Below are positions 9,978-19,794 of a DNA stretch of 64,000 nt, piece after piece. The DNA lies in contig JANXRY010000049.1 in the NCBI GenBank assembly GCA_025356635.1, forward strand, positions 1 through 64,000. Reading direction: 5' to 3'. The notes under the pieces were generated by a model. It had not been told where the DNA came from, made no database searches, and saw only the letters and a program-made list of their open reading frames with translations. Source of the DNA: Gammaproteobacteria bacterium. GTDB taxonomy: Bacteria; Pseudomonadota; Gammaproteobacteria; Xanthomonadales; Xanthomonadaceae. Within the stretch, counting starts at the first letter, position 1; each line of letters begins with the position of its first letter. The position numbers were made by a program, and so were the translations under genes.

Positions 9978-11204
9978 ATGCGTATCCGTCCCGCGCTTGC
10001 CCTGATCCTGCCGGCGTTGCTCGGCGCTTGCCAGAAAAATGCCCCCGCGCCGGTAGCCGGCGACGCCGCGTTCGCCAAGCAGCTGCAGGAACGATTGCTC
10101 GACGCCAAGCCGGGCGACGTTATCGAGATTCCCGCCGGCACCTACCATTTCGACCGCAGCCTGAGCCTGCGCGTGGACGGCGTCACCATTCGTGGCGCCG
10201 GCATGGACAAGACCATCCTGTCGTTCAAGGGCCAGATCAACGGTGCCGAGGGCATGTTGGTCAACGCCAGCGGCTTCACCCTGGAAAACCTCGCCATCGA
10301 GGACACCAAGGGCGATGGCCTGAAGGTCAACGAAGGCCAGGACATCACCATCCGCGGCGTGCGCGTGGAATGGACCGGCGGCCCGGACACCGGCAACGGC
10401 GCCTACGGCATCTACCCGGTCAAGACCCGCAACACCCTGGTCGAGAATTGCGTGGTGATTGGCGCCTCCGACGCCGGCATCTACGTCGGCCAATCGCGGA
10501 ATATCGTCATGCGCGGCAACCGCGCCGAGTTCAACGTCGCCGGCATCGAAGTCGAGAACTCGATCGACGCCGACGTCTACGGCAATACCGCCACCAACAA
10601 CACCGGCGGCATCCTGGTGTTCAACATGCCCAACATCACCCAGACCGGGCACAGCACCCGCGTGCACGGCAACAAGGTGTTCAAGAACAACACCGGCAAT
10701 TTCGCCGCCCGCGGCGCCGCCGTGGCCAGCGTGCCGGCGGGTTCGGGCGTGGTGATCAACTCCAACGACCTGGTCGAGATTTTCGACAACGACATCGCCG
10801 ACAACGACACCGCCAACGTCATCATCTCCAGCTACTGGTCGACCGGCTACATGAACAAGTACGGCGTGGCCAAGGATTACGATCCGTATCCGGAGGACAT
10901 CTACGTCTACGGCAATCGCTTCTCCGGCGGCGGCGCCTCGCCCGACGGCCTCGACTTGAAGACGCTGAAGGTGGCGATGTACGGCCTCAACGGACACTTC
11001 CCGGACATCCTCTGGGACGGTTACGCCAACAGCAAGCGCGTGGTCGACGGCAAGCCGGCCGGCAGTGGCATCTGCGTGAACAATGGCGAGGCGCATGTGC
11101 TCAATGCCGATGGGCCGGGCGGCTACAAGAACCCGGTGGACGCCACGGCGCCGTTCCGCTGCGACCTGCCGAAACTGCCGCCGGTCGTGCTCGGCAAGGC
11201 ATGA
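9978..11204 (+). CDS. Parallel beta-helix repeat lipoprotein (TIGR03805-like)
   Basis: Start [20 protein letters not shown] (lipobox LLGAC). Repeats such as [63 protein letters not shown]. Confidence 0.85.
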   Translation: MRIRPALALILPALLGACQKNAPAPVAGDAAFAKQLQERLLDAKPGDVIEIPAGTYHFDRSLSLRVDGVTIRGAGMDKTILSFKGQINGAEGMLVNASGFTLENLAIEDTKGDGLKVNEGQDITIRGVRVEWTGGPDTGNGAYGIYPVKTRNTLVENCVVIGASDAGIYVGQSRNIVMRGNRAEFNVAGIEVENSIDADVYGNTATNNTGGILVFNMPNITQTGHSTRVHGNKVFKNNTGNFAARGAAVASVPAGSGVVINSNDLVEIFDNDIADNDTANVIISSYWSTGYMNKYGVAKDYDPYPEDIYVYGNRFSGGGASPDGLDLKTLKVAMYGLNGHFPDILWDGYANSKRVVDGKPAGSGICVNNGEAHVLNADGPGGYKNPVDATAPFRCDLPKLPPVVLGKA

Positions 11205-12373
11205 AGCCCGGCGACGCGATCCGTCGGCTCGTCCGCTGGTCCTGCGCGATCGGCGGATTGCTCGCGTTGTCCGGATTCCTCGGTTGCGCCCGCGCGCCCG
11301 GGCCGGTGGTGTTCCATGGCGAGGGATACCCGGAGCGCCTGAGCGATTGGCGGGTCCTGCTGGTGCGGGATGATCGCTTGCAGCTCAATCAGGGCGTGGT
11401 GCCCTACGACCTGAACACGCCGCTGTTCAGCGACTACGCGCACAAGCTGCGCACGATCTGGATGCCCAAGGGACGCGCCGCGCAGTACCGCACCAACGAC
11501 GCCTTCGATTTTCCGGTCGGCACCATCATCAGCAAGACGTTCTACTATCCGCGCGCGGCGTCCGGCACTGGCGACGGCACGACCTTGCTGCGCAACTATG
11601 ATGTGTCCGCCGACTTTTCCGGCGGGGCGTTGGCGCTAGACCGCGTGCACCTGGTCGAAACCCGGCTGCTGGTGCGGCGTGAATCCGGTTGGGTCGCCTT
11701 GCCCTACGTCTGGAACGCCGCCCAGGACGATGCCGAACTGGCGCGGGCCGGCGACGAGAAGCCACTGTCGCTCGTGGCGGCCGACGGCTCGCGCGAGCAT
11801 TTCACCTACGTCGTGCCGAACGCCAACCAGTGCGCAGGCTGCCATGCCACCGACAACAAGGCGCGGGCGATCCAACCGATCGGCCTGAAGGCGCGCCACC
11901 TCAATCGCGACTACGCCTACGCCGAAGGCGTCGAAAACCAATTGCTGCGCCTGGCGCGCGTCGGTTACCTGCAAGGGGCGCCAGCGCCCGCGCAGGCCCC
12001 GCGCAACGCCAACTGGCGCGATGCCTCGCAACCGCTGGCGGATCGCGCCCGCGCCTACCTCGACATCAACTGCGGCCATTGCCACAACCCGAAAGGCCCG
12101 GCCAACACTTCGGGCCTGTGGCTCGACATGGCCACTCCGTTCGGCGAGCGCCTGGGCTACTGCAAACCGCCGGTCGCCGCCGGGCAGGGTACTGGCGACC
12201 ACAAATTCGACCTGGTGCCCGGCCACCCGCAGGATTCCATCCTCAGCTACCGTCTGGCATCCACCGATCCGGGCGCGATGATGCCCGAGCTGGGTCGCGA
12301 TCTTCGGCACGAGGACGGCGTCGCCTTGATCAATGCCTGGATCGCGGCCATGCCCGGGGCATGCGTGCCGTGA
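11201..12373 (+). CDS. SO2930-family diheme c-type cytochrome, lipoprotein (TIGR03806-like)
   Basis: ATGA overlap with the previous gene. Lipobox LSGFLGC. Two heme motifs, CAGCH (NQCAGCHATDNKA) and CGHCH (DINCGHCHNPKGPANTSGLWL). Confidence 0.87.
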   Translation: MKPGDAIRRLVRWSCAIGGLLALSGFLGCARAPGPVVFHGEGYPERLSDWRVLLVRDDRLQLNQGVVPYDLNTPLFSDYAHKLRTIWMPKGRAAQYRTNDAFDFPVGTIISKTFYYPRAASGTGDGTTLLRNYDVSADFSGGALALDRVHLVETRLLVRRESGWVALPYVWNAAQDDAELARAGDEKPLSLVAADGSREHFTYVVPNANQCAGCHATDNKARAIQPIGLKARHLNRDYAYAEGVENQLLRLARVGYLQGAPAPAQAPRNANWRDASQPLADRARAYLDINCGHCHNPKGPANTSGLWLDMATPFGERLGYCKPPVAAGQGTGDHKFDLVPGHPQDSILSYRLASTDPGAMMPELGRDLRHEDGVALINAWIAAMPGACVP

Positions 12374-12411
12374 TGCGCGGGCAACCACCATTACCAACAG
12401 GGGAAACCAAC

Positions 12412-14856
12412 ATGACAATTCGCAAACACCGGCTCGCGGCCGGCCTCCAGCAGGCCTTGCTTGGCGGCGTGGTGATGGCGCTGGCCTTGCCGGGCGTGGC
12501 CCTGGCCGACGATCCGGCCCCGGCCGCGAAGGACGCCAAGAAGAAGCCCGACGCCGCCAGCCTGGGCGAGGTCGTGGTGACCTCGCAGAGCCGCGAGCAA
12601 CGGCTGCAGGAAGTGCCGATCACGGTGACCGTGGTCAACGACAAGTCCATCGACCAGCACGTGGCGATCGACCTGAGCGACATGAACGGTTTCATCCCGG
12701 GCCTGGTCGTTTCCGGCGATAGCCCGACCCAGCCGCGCTACCAGATTCGCGGGATCAGCACCGGCGATTTCGGCGTCGGCACCGATCCGGCGGTTGGCGT
12801 CTACATCGACGGCGTCTATTCCGCGCGCTCGGGCGGCGCCTTGCTCGCGCTGGACGACATCGAACGCATCGAGGTGCTCAAGGGCCCGCAGGGGACCCTG
12901 TTCGGGCGCAACAGCGCCGCCGGCGCCGTCTCGATTGTCACCAAGCGCCCCGGCGATGAGTTCGAGGGCCGGGCGCGGGTTCGCTGGGGCAGCGATGGCC
13001 TCCAGTATTTCGACGCCCTGCTCAACGCGCCGACCGGCGAGCACAGCGCGCTACGCATCAGCGCGCTGAGCAACAAGAGCGACGGTTGGCTCACCGACGG
13101 CGCCACCGGCCAGAAATACGGCGGCGACGATGTCTGGGCGGCGCGGGCCTCGTTCCGCTGGGACGCCAGCGACAGCACGCAGCTCCTGTTCACCTGGGAC
13201 CACGAGGACCTCAACCAGCTCGCCCGTCCGGCGATCGGGATCGTGGCCTTGCCGCCGTATCCGGGCTTGCCGACCTATCCGGCCGATCCCTCGACCTATC
13301 TCGATCCGCTGCACGCGTCAATCTTCAACGACGTCGTCGGCAACGAGGAATCGCGGACGTTCGACGGCGGCACCCTGAGCATCGAGCACAACGCCGACTG
13401 GGGCAGCGTGGTCTCGACCACCGCATGGCGCGGCTTCGACACCGTCAATCGCGAGGACGAGGACGGCACCAACCGGATCAACCTCTACTTCGACACCGCC
13501 AATCGCGAGAAGAACCGCAGCTGGTACCAGGAGTTCAAGTTCTCCGGCGCCAACGACCGCATCGACTGGGTGGCGGGCCTGAGCTACTACGACGAGAACG
13601 CCCATCAGGCCAGCGAGACCAATGCCTTCACCGACAGCATGGACACCGTGCTCAACAACCTGGCCGGCCTCCCGGCCTACTCGCTGGTCGAGCAGGTGCT
13701 GCAGGCCTACCAGATCCCGGTGACGCTGTTCGGGCACAGCTGGCAGGAAACCATGACCAACGAGGGCCGCTTCAAGTCGTACGCGGTATTCGGCGACGTG
13801 ATCTGGCACCTCAACGACCACTTCAACCTGACCACCGGCCTGCGCTACACGGACGACCGCAAGGATTTCAGCTGGCTCAATGGCCCGCGCGTGGCGCCGG
13901 AGCTCGACGCCGCGCTGGCGGTGCTCGACCAAGCCGGGTTCTTCGATCTGGATCCGCTGCTGCAGTTGATCCGGCCGGTGTTCAACCAGGACGTCGTGTT
14001 CGCCCTTCCCGCCGACGTCGAGGGCCAGACGATCAGGAGTCGCAAGTCCTGGAATGACTTCAGCCCGCGCGTCGTGCTCGACTACCACCCGAACGACCAG
14101 CTGATGTGGTTCGGCTCGATCGCGAAGGGCTACAAGGCCGGCGGCTTCAACAGCGTCGAGGTCGGTTCGCAGTTCAACAACGAGGATGTCTGGAACTACG
14201 AGCTCGGCTTCAAGAGCGGCATGCCCGACCTGCGCCTGCAGCTCAACGGATCGATCTACTACTACGTCTACAGCAACAAGCAGTCGATCCGACTGGACCC
14301 CAATACCGCCGGTTCCGGCATTCCGCAATACCTGGTGGACACCAGCGACGAGCAGGCCTGGGGCGTCGAGTTCGAGGGCCAGTGGCAGGCGACGGACGCG
14401 CTCGGCTTCCAGGCCAACATGGCCTACATCGATGCGACCTACAAGGACAAGGTCACCTCGACTGGCGTGGATCTTTCCGGCGAACCCACCGGCGAGCCGA
14501 ACTGGTCGTTCGCCTTCGGCGGCAACTACCGCTGGCTGACCCGTCATGGCGACGTCGAACTGTCCGTTCAGAGCTCCTACCGCGGCGCCAGCCGTTGCAA
14601 TGGCGATTCGCAATTGCAGGGCACTTGCCAGGTCAGTCCGAACTTCCGCACCGGCGCGGCGCAGCAGCGCACTGATATCCGGCTGGGCTGGACCTCGCCG
14701 GACGATCGTTGGGCGGTCTCGGTCTTCGGCACCAACGTCTTCGACAAGCGCTACGTCACCGGTGTCAGCAACCTGACCACCAGTGTGTTCGGCACGCCGA
14801 ACGCCTCGATCACGCCGCCCAGGGCCTGGGGCGTGGAGTTGCGCGCCTCGTTCTAG
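12412..14856 (+). CDS. TonB-dependent receptor
   Basis: Signal peptide, TonB-box-like GEVVVTSQSREQ, plug motif IRGISTGDFGVGTDPAVGVYIDGVY...VLKGPQGTLFGRNSAAGAVSIVTKRP, and C-terminal WGVELRASF ending in Phe. Confidence 0.95.
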   Translation: MTIRKHRLAAGLQQALLGGVVMALALPGVALADDPAPAAKDAKKKPDAASLGEVVVTSQSREQRLQEVPITVTVVNDKSIDQHVAIDLSDMNGFIPGLVVSGDSPTQPRYQIRGISTGDFGVGTDPAVGVYIDGVYSARSGGALLALDDIERIEVLKGPQGTLFGRNSAAGAVSIVTKRPGDEFEGRARVRWGSDGLQYFDALLNAPTGEHSALRISALSNKSDGWLTDGATGQKYGGDDVWAARASFRWDASDSTQLLFTWDHEDLNQLARPAIGIVALPPYPGLPTYPADPSTYLDPLHASIFNDVVGNEESRTFDGGTLSIEHNADWGSVVSTTAWRGFDTVNREDEDGTNRINLYFDTANREKNRSWYQEFKFSGANDRIDWVAGLSYYDENAHQASETNAFTDSMDTVLNNLAGLPAYSLVEQVLQAYQIPVTLFGHSWQETMTNEGRFKSYAVFGDVIWHLNDHFNLTTGLRYTDDRKDFSWLNGPRVAPELDAALAVLDQAGFFDLDPLLQLIRPVFNQDVVFALPADVEGQTIRSRKSWNDFSPRVVLDYHPNDQLMWFGSIAKGYKAGGFNSVEVGSQFNNEDVWNYELGFKSGMPDLRLQLNGSIYYYVYSNKQSIRLDPNTAGSGIPQYLVDTSDEQAWGVEFEGQWQATDALGFQANMAYIDATYKDKVTSTGVDLSGEPTGEPNWSFAFGGNYRWLTRHGDVELSVQSSYRGASRCNGDSQLQGTCQVSPNFRTGAAQQRTDIRLGWTSPDDRWAVSVFGTNVFDKRYVTGVSNLTTSVFGTPNASITPPRAWGVELRASF

Positions 14857-14865
14857 GGCAGGAAA

Positions 14866-14898
14866 AGCGGGGAAAACGGCCTTTCCGTTTTCCCCGCT
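14866..14898. terminator. Perfect 14-bp inverted repeat (terminator-like hairpin, no strong T tract)
   Basis: agcggggaaaacgg-ccttt-ccgttttccccgct directly after the TonB receptor stop codon. Confidence 0.55.
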
Positions 14899-14923
14899 GG
14901 CCGCTGACCGCTAAACTGTCGGG

Positions 14924-16108
14924 ATGCCCGGACCCGACCGACCCCTGATCCTGCTGCGCAATGCCGAGGTCTGCGCCCCCGAACGGCTGGGGCGTCGGCA
15001 GGTCTTGCTTGGCGGTGGCCGGATCCTGTGGATCGGCGCGGCGTCCGACGAGGCCCCGCGTGGCCTGCCGATGGAGGTGGTCGACCTCGAAGGCCGGTGC
15101 CTGTTGCCCGGCCTGATCGATGGCCACGTGCATGTCACTGGCGGCGGCGGCGAGGGCGGTTTCGCCACCCGGGTGCCGCCGGTCCCGCTGTCGCGGTTTA
15201 CTTCCGCTGGCATCACCACGGTGATCGGCCTGCTCGGTACCGACGATTGCGCGCGCACGCCGCGTGAATTGGTCGCGACCTTGCTCGCCCTGCGCGAGGA
15301 AGGTCTCGGCGCCTACGGTTACTGCGGCGGCTACCACTTGCCACCGGCCACGATCACCGGCAGCGTCTGCGGCGATATCGTCTTTGTCGATCCGCTGATT
15401 GGTGTCGGCGAACTGGCGATCAGCGACCACCGTTCCAGCCAACCGACCTTCGACCAGTTGTTGCACGTTGCCTCCGAAGCGCATGTGGCCGGGCTGATGA
15501 CCGGCAAGGCCGGTATTGTTCATTTGCATCTGGGCGATGGCGCGCGTGGCCTCGAACTAGTTCGCCGCGCGCTCGCCGAAAGCGAATTGCCGGCGCGGGT
15601 GTTCAACCCCACCCACGTCAATCGCCGCAAGGCATTGTTCGAGGAAGCGGTCGAACTCGCGCGGCGTGGTTGTTCGATCGACCTGACCGCCTTTCCGGTC
15701 GAAGACGGCGAAGATGCCTGGAGCGCGGCCGACGGACTGATACGCTATCTCGAATCCGGCGCGCCGGTGGAGCGGATCACGATCAGTTCCGATGCCGGCG
15801 GTTGTCTGCCGTGTTTCGATGGCGACGGCCGCATGACTCATATGGATGTCGGCGCGCCCGGTGCCTTGTTGACGACGCTGCGCGAACTGCTTGCACGTGG
15901 CTTGCCGATGGAACGCGCACTGCCGGCGTGCACCGCGAATGTCGCGCGCTTGCTGCGCTTGCCCGGCAAGGGCGTGATTGCCGTCGGTGCCGATGCCGAT
16001 CTATTGGTGCTCGACGAACACGGTCAGGCTCGCGACGTGATCGCCGGCGGCCGCTGGCACCGACGCGATGGCGAGCGAAGCCGACGCGGTACCTTCGAAG
16101 TCGCCTGA
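14924..16108 (+). CDS. iadA: Isoaspartyl dipeptidase (beta-aspartyl-peptidase)
   Basis: Amidohydrolase motif GLIDGHVHVTGGGGEGGFATRVP, VIGLLGTD, FNPTHVNR and SSDAGGCLPCFD, all typical of IadA. Confidence 0.92.
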   Translation: MPGPDRPLILLRNAEVCAPERLGRRQVLLGGGRILWIGAASDEAPRGLPMEVVDLEGRCLLPGLIDGHVHVTGGGGEGGFATRVPPVPLSRFTSAGITTVIGLLGTDDCARTPRELVATLLALREEGLGAYGYCGGYHLPPATITGSVCGDIVFVDPLIGVGELAISDHRSSQPTFDQLLHVASEAHVAGLMTGKAGIVHLHLGDGARGLELVRRALAESELPARVFNPTHVNRRKALFEEAVELARRGCSIDLTAFPVEDGEDAWSAADGLIRYLESGAPVERITISSDAGGCLPCFDGDGRMTHMDVGAPGALLTTLRELLARGLPMERALPACTANVARLLRLPGKGVIAVGADADLLVLDEHGQARDVIAGGRWHRRDGERSRRGTFEVA

Positions 16109-16144
16109 CTTCTCAGAATTTCATACCAAGGATGGCAAGACCGG

Positions 16145-16987
16145 ATGTGCCCAAGCAAAACCCCTGACGGCGAAGAGCGCGGCTGGATCATTCCGATTGG
16201 CGGCGCCGAGGAAAAAGACAATGATCCGGTGATCCTGCGCCGCTTCGTCGAATTATGTGGCGGCGATGAAGCCGACATCGTGGTGATTCCGACCGCCAGC
16301 CGGCGCTCGGATACCGGCTCGCGGTACGAAGCGATCTTTCGGGAGCTTGGCGTCGCGCGGGTCGCCGCGATCGATTTCGATACCCGTCGCGACTGCGAGG
16401 AAAAAGGCCGCCTGCAACGGATCGGCGAGGCCAGCGGCCTGTTCTTCACCGGCGGCAACCAGTTGCGCCTGACCACGCTGCTCGGCGGCACCTCGGTGGC
16501 GAAACTGATCCGGCTACGCAATGCCGCCGGCACGCACGTAGCCGGCACCAGCGCCGGCGCGGCTGTGCTCAGCGAGCACATGATCGCTTTCGGTGAGGAA
16601 GGCGGTTCGCCGCGTGCCGGTAGCGTGCGCCTGGCGCCCGGGCTGGGGCTGACCAATCGCTTCATCATCGACCAGCATTTTCGCCAGCGTGACCGCCTCG
16701 GCCGCCTGGCCACCGCGCTGGCCTTCAATCCGTTCGCGATCGGCATCGGCCTGGACGAAGACACCGCCGCCTTCATCGCACCGGACAATACCGTTGAAAT
16801 CGTCGGCAGCGGCGCGGTTACGGTGATCGACGCCGCCGGCCTGCAGTTCTCCTCGATGGATCGCATCGAGGAGGGTGAGCCGGTTTGCCTGTTGGGCCTG
16901 GCCGTCCATATCCTCGTCTCCGGTGCTACCTTCAACCTGCATACCCGCCAGGCCAGCGCTGGCAGCCTGATCACGCCCAAGGAGTAA
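16145..16987 (+). CDS. cphB: Cyanophycinase
   Basis: IPIGGAEEKDNDPVILRRFVELCGG, GLFFTGGNQLRL, and nucleophile motif GTSAGAAVLSEHMI; adjacent to cphA. Confidence 0.94.
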   Translation: MCPSKTPDGEERGWIIPIGGAEEKDNDPVILRRFVELCGGDEADIVVIPTASRRSDTGSRYEAIFRELGVARVAAIDFDTRRDCEEKGRLQRIGEASGLFFTGGNQLRLTTLLGGTSVAKLIRLRNAAGTHVAGTSAGAAVLSEHMIAFGEEGGSPRAGSVRLAPGLGLTNRFIIDQHFRQRDRLGRLATALAFNPFAIGIGLDEDTAAFIAPDNTVEIVGSGAVTVIDAAGLQFSSMDRIEEGEPVCLLGLAVHILVSGATFNLHTRQASAGSLITPKE

Positions 16988-16992
16988 GTGTG

Positions 16993-19794
16993 ATGCGTAT
17001 CCTCGATCGTTCCGTGTTCGTCGGCCCTTCGTTGTATGCGCATTTCCCGGTCATCCGGCTCGAACTCGACCTGGGCGCGCTGGAAGCCTGGCCGACCGGA
17101 AAACTCGGTGCGGCCTACGTTGACGCGCTGGTCGCTGCCCTGCCGGGGCTGGCCGATCACGGCTGCTCCTACCGCGAACCCGGCGGCCTGATCCGGCGCA
17201 TGAAGGAAGGCGAGGGCACCTGGCTGGGCCACGTGCTCGAGCACGTGGCGATCGAATTGCAGAACGTCGCGGGTGAGGACGTCACCTTCGGCAAGACCCG
17301 CAGCATCGACGACCGCCCCGGCGTGTACTCGGTGGTCTACGAATACGCGCAGCGTGAAGAAGGCATCGCTGCTGGCGAACTGGCCCTGCGCCTGTTGTGC
17401 TCGTTGTTGCCGACGGAATTACAACCGGCCGACAGCGTGCCTTCGGATTGGCATTGGCCGGAGGCGCGTGACCAGTTCATCCGCTACGCGCAACGGCGCG
17501 CGCTTGGGCCTTCGACCGCCTCGTTGGTCAAGGCCGCCGAGGAACGCAACATTCCGTGGTTGCGGCTCAACGAGCAATCGCTGGTGCAGCTTGGCCACGG
17601 TCGTTTCCAGCAGCGCATCCAGGCCACCGTCACCGGCAAGACGCCGCATATCGCGGTGGAGCTCGCCAGCGACAAGGAAGAAACCAACAAGATCCTCGGC
17701 ACGCTCGGCTTGCCCGTGCCGCGCCAGGAACTGGTGCAGAGCGAATCGCAGGCGGTGCGCGCGGCGCGCCGCATCGGTTACCCAGTGGTGACCAAACCCT
17801 ACAACGGCAACCACGGCCGCGGCATTTCGATTCGCCTGACCAACGCGGAAGAAGTGATCGCCGGCTTCGTCAAGGCCAAGGAAATTTCGCGTTCGGTGAT
17901 TGTCGAGACCTTCCTCGAAGGCGATGATCATCGTTTGCTGGTGGTCAATGGCGAGCTGGTCGCAGCGACCCGGCGCACACCCGGCCACGTGGTCGGCGAC
18001 GGCGTGCATACGATCACTCAATTGGTCGAGATCGTGAACCAGGATCCGCGCCGTGGCGTCGGCCACGAGAAAGTGCTGACCCGGCTCGAACTCGACGCGC
18101 AGGCACAAATGATGATGGCGCGCGCCGAAGTCACTGCCGACAGCGTGCCCGAAGCCGGTCGCGCGATTTATCTGCGTTCGACCGCGAACCTGTCGACCGG
18201 CGGTACTGCCACCGATGTCACCGACGTCATCCATCCCGACAACCGCGACATGGCGGTGCGCGCGATCAAGGCGATCGGCCTGGATGTTGGCGGCGTCGAT
18301 TTTCTTTCCACCAACATTGCTGATAGCTACAAGGCGATCGGCGGCGGCATCTGCGAGGTCAATGCCGCGCCCGGTTTCCGCATGCATGTGGCGCCCAGCG
18401 AAGGCACGCCGCGCGACGTCGCCGGCCCGGTGATCGACATGCTGTTTCCGCATGGCACATCAACGCGCGTGCCGATCTCGGCAATCACCGGCACCAACGG
18501 CAAGACCACCACCGCGCGCATGCTTGCGCATATCGTCAAGATGGCTGGCTATACGCCGGGCCTGACCACCACCGACGGCGTCTACATCGACGGCCAGCGC
18601 ACGGTCGAAGGCGACATGACCGGCCCGGTCTCGGCGCGGATGGTGCTGGCCGATCCGCAGATTGACTTCGCCGTGCTGGAAACCGCGCGCGGCGGCCTGA
18701 TCCGCGCCGGCATGGGCGTGAGCAAGGTCGACGTCGGTGCCGTGCTCAACGTGCAATCCGATCACCTGGGCATGAAGGGCGTGGACACGCTCGAGCAGCT
18801 GGCCGAGATCAAGCGGATTGTCGTCGAGGTCGCGACCGATTGCGCCGTGCTCAACGCCGACGATCCGAACGTGCTGAAAATGTCCGGCTACACCGACGCC
18901 AAGGTGATCTGTTACGTCACCTTGAATCCACAGCACGGCTTGGTACGCGAGCATATCCGCGCTGGCGGCCGCGCCTGCGCGCTCGAGGCCGGCGTCAACG
19001 GCCAGATGATCACGCTCTACGACAAGGGCAGCCATATTCCGCTGCTGTGGACCCACTTGATTCCGGCGACGCTGGAAGGCCGCGCCCTGCACAACGTGCA
19101 GAACGCGATGTTCGCCGCTGCGATCGCTTTCTCCCATGGCATAAAACTCGATGCGATCCGCCAGGGCCTGCGCACCTTCGACAGCACCTTCTTCCAGGCG
19201 CCGGGCCGGATGAACGTGTACGACGAGCATCCGTTCAAGGTGCTGTTCGACTACGGCCACAACGCGCACGCAGTCGGCGTGATGGCCGACCTCGCACAGC
19301 GCCTGGACGTGCCAGGCCGGCGCATCGTGGTGATCGCCGGTCCCGGCGATCGCCGCGACGAGGACCTGCGCGACATCGCCAAGGCGGTCGCTGGTCGCTT
19401 CGACCACTACATCGCCCGGCGCGACGACGACCTGCGCGGCCGCGCCGGCGACGAAGTGCCCAAACTGATCGCGGCGACTTTGCGCGAACACGGCGTTGCC
19501 AGTGAAATCATCTCGATCATTCCCGACGAACAGGAGGCGATTGAAGCCGGTCTGCGGATGGGCCAGCCAGGCGATCTCGTGCTGATCTTCGCCGATTCGT
19601 TGACGCGCTCGTGGAAGCAGGTGATCAAGTTCCGTCCCGAAGGCGCGCCCGAGCAGGTGGCCAAGCCGGCGCCCTCGGCGGCGGCGGTGATCGAAGTGTC
19701 GCCAGCGGCCGAAATGGCCTTCACCGCGTTGCAATGGGAAGGCGTGGTGCGCGATGAGCGCGGCATCACGCTGTCGCGGGAGCAGGACGACTGA
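16993..19794 (+). CDS. cphA: Cyanophycin synthetase
   Basis: N domain (FVGPSLYAHFPVIRLEL), ATP-grasp region (VVTKPYNGNHGRGISI) and Mur-ligase P-loop ITGTNGKTTTARML. ATG at 16993 is supported by homology of the N-terminus. Confidence 0.96.
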   Translation: MRILDRSVFVGPSLYAHFPVIRLELDLGALEAWPTGKLGAAYVDALVAALPGLADHGCSYREPGGLIRRMKEGEGTWLGHVLEHVAIELQNVAGEDVTFGKTRSIDDRPGVYSVVYEYAQREEGIAAGELALRLLCSLLPTELQPADSVPSDWHWPEARDQFIRYAQRRALGPSTASLVKAAEERNIPWLRLNEQSLVQLGHGRFQQRIQATVTGKTPHIAVELASDKEETNKILGTLGLPVPRQELVQSESQAVRAARRIGYPVVTKPYNGNHGRGISIRLTNAEEVIAGFVKAKEISRSVIVETFLEGDDHRLLVVNGELVAATRRTPGHVVGDGVHTITQLVEIVNQDPRRGVGHEKVLTRLELDAQAQMMMARAEVTADSVPEAGRAIYLRSTANLSTGGTATDVTDVIHPDNRDMAVRAIKAIGLDVGGVDFLSTNIADSYKAIGGGICEVNAAPGFRMHVAPSEGTPRDVAGPVIDMLFPHGTSTRVPISAITGTNGKTTTARMLAHIVKMAGYTPGLTTTDGVYIDGQRTVEGDMTGPVSARMVLADPQIDFAVLETARGGLIRAGMGVSKVDVGAVLNVQSDHLGMKGVDTLEQLAEIKRIVVEVATDCAVLNADDPNVLKMSGYTDAKVICYVTLNPQHGLVREHIRAGGRACALEAGVNGQMITLYDKGSHIPLLWTHLIPATLEGRALHNVQNAMFAAAIAFSHGIKLDAIRQGLRTFDSTFFQAPGRMNVYDEHPFKVLFDYGHNAHAVGVMADLAQRLDVPGRRIVVIAGPGDRRDEDLRDIAKAVAGRFDHYIARRDDDLRGRAGDEVPKLIAATLREHGVASEIISIIPDEQEAIEAGLRMGQPGDLVLIFADSLTRSWKQVIKFRPEGAPEQVAKPAPSAAAVIEVSPAAEMAFTALQWEGVVRDERGITLSREQDD

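Noticed and set aside
9881-11200. N-terminal 440 aa of ORF 9881..12373 as part of the cytochrome
   Set aside because: Out-of-frame translation of the beta-helix gene (Arg/Gln/His-rich). The real start is ATG 11201 with a lipoprotein signal.
11689-12411. N-terminal extension of the TonB receptor ORF
   Set aside because: Overlaps the cytochrome gene in another frame. The signal peptide at 12412 marks the true start.
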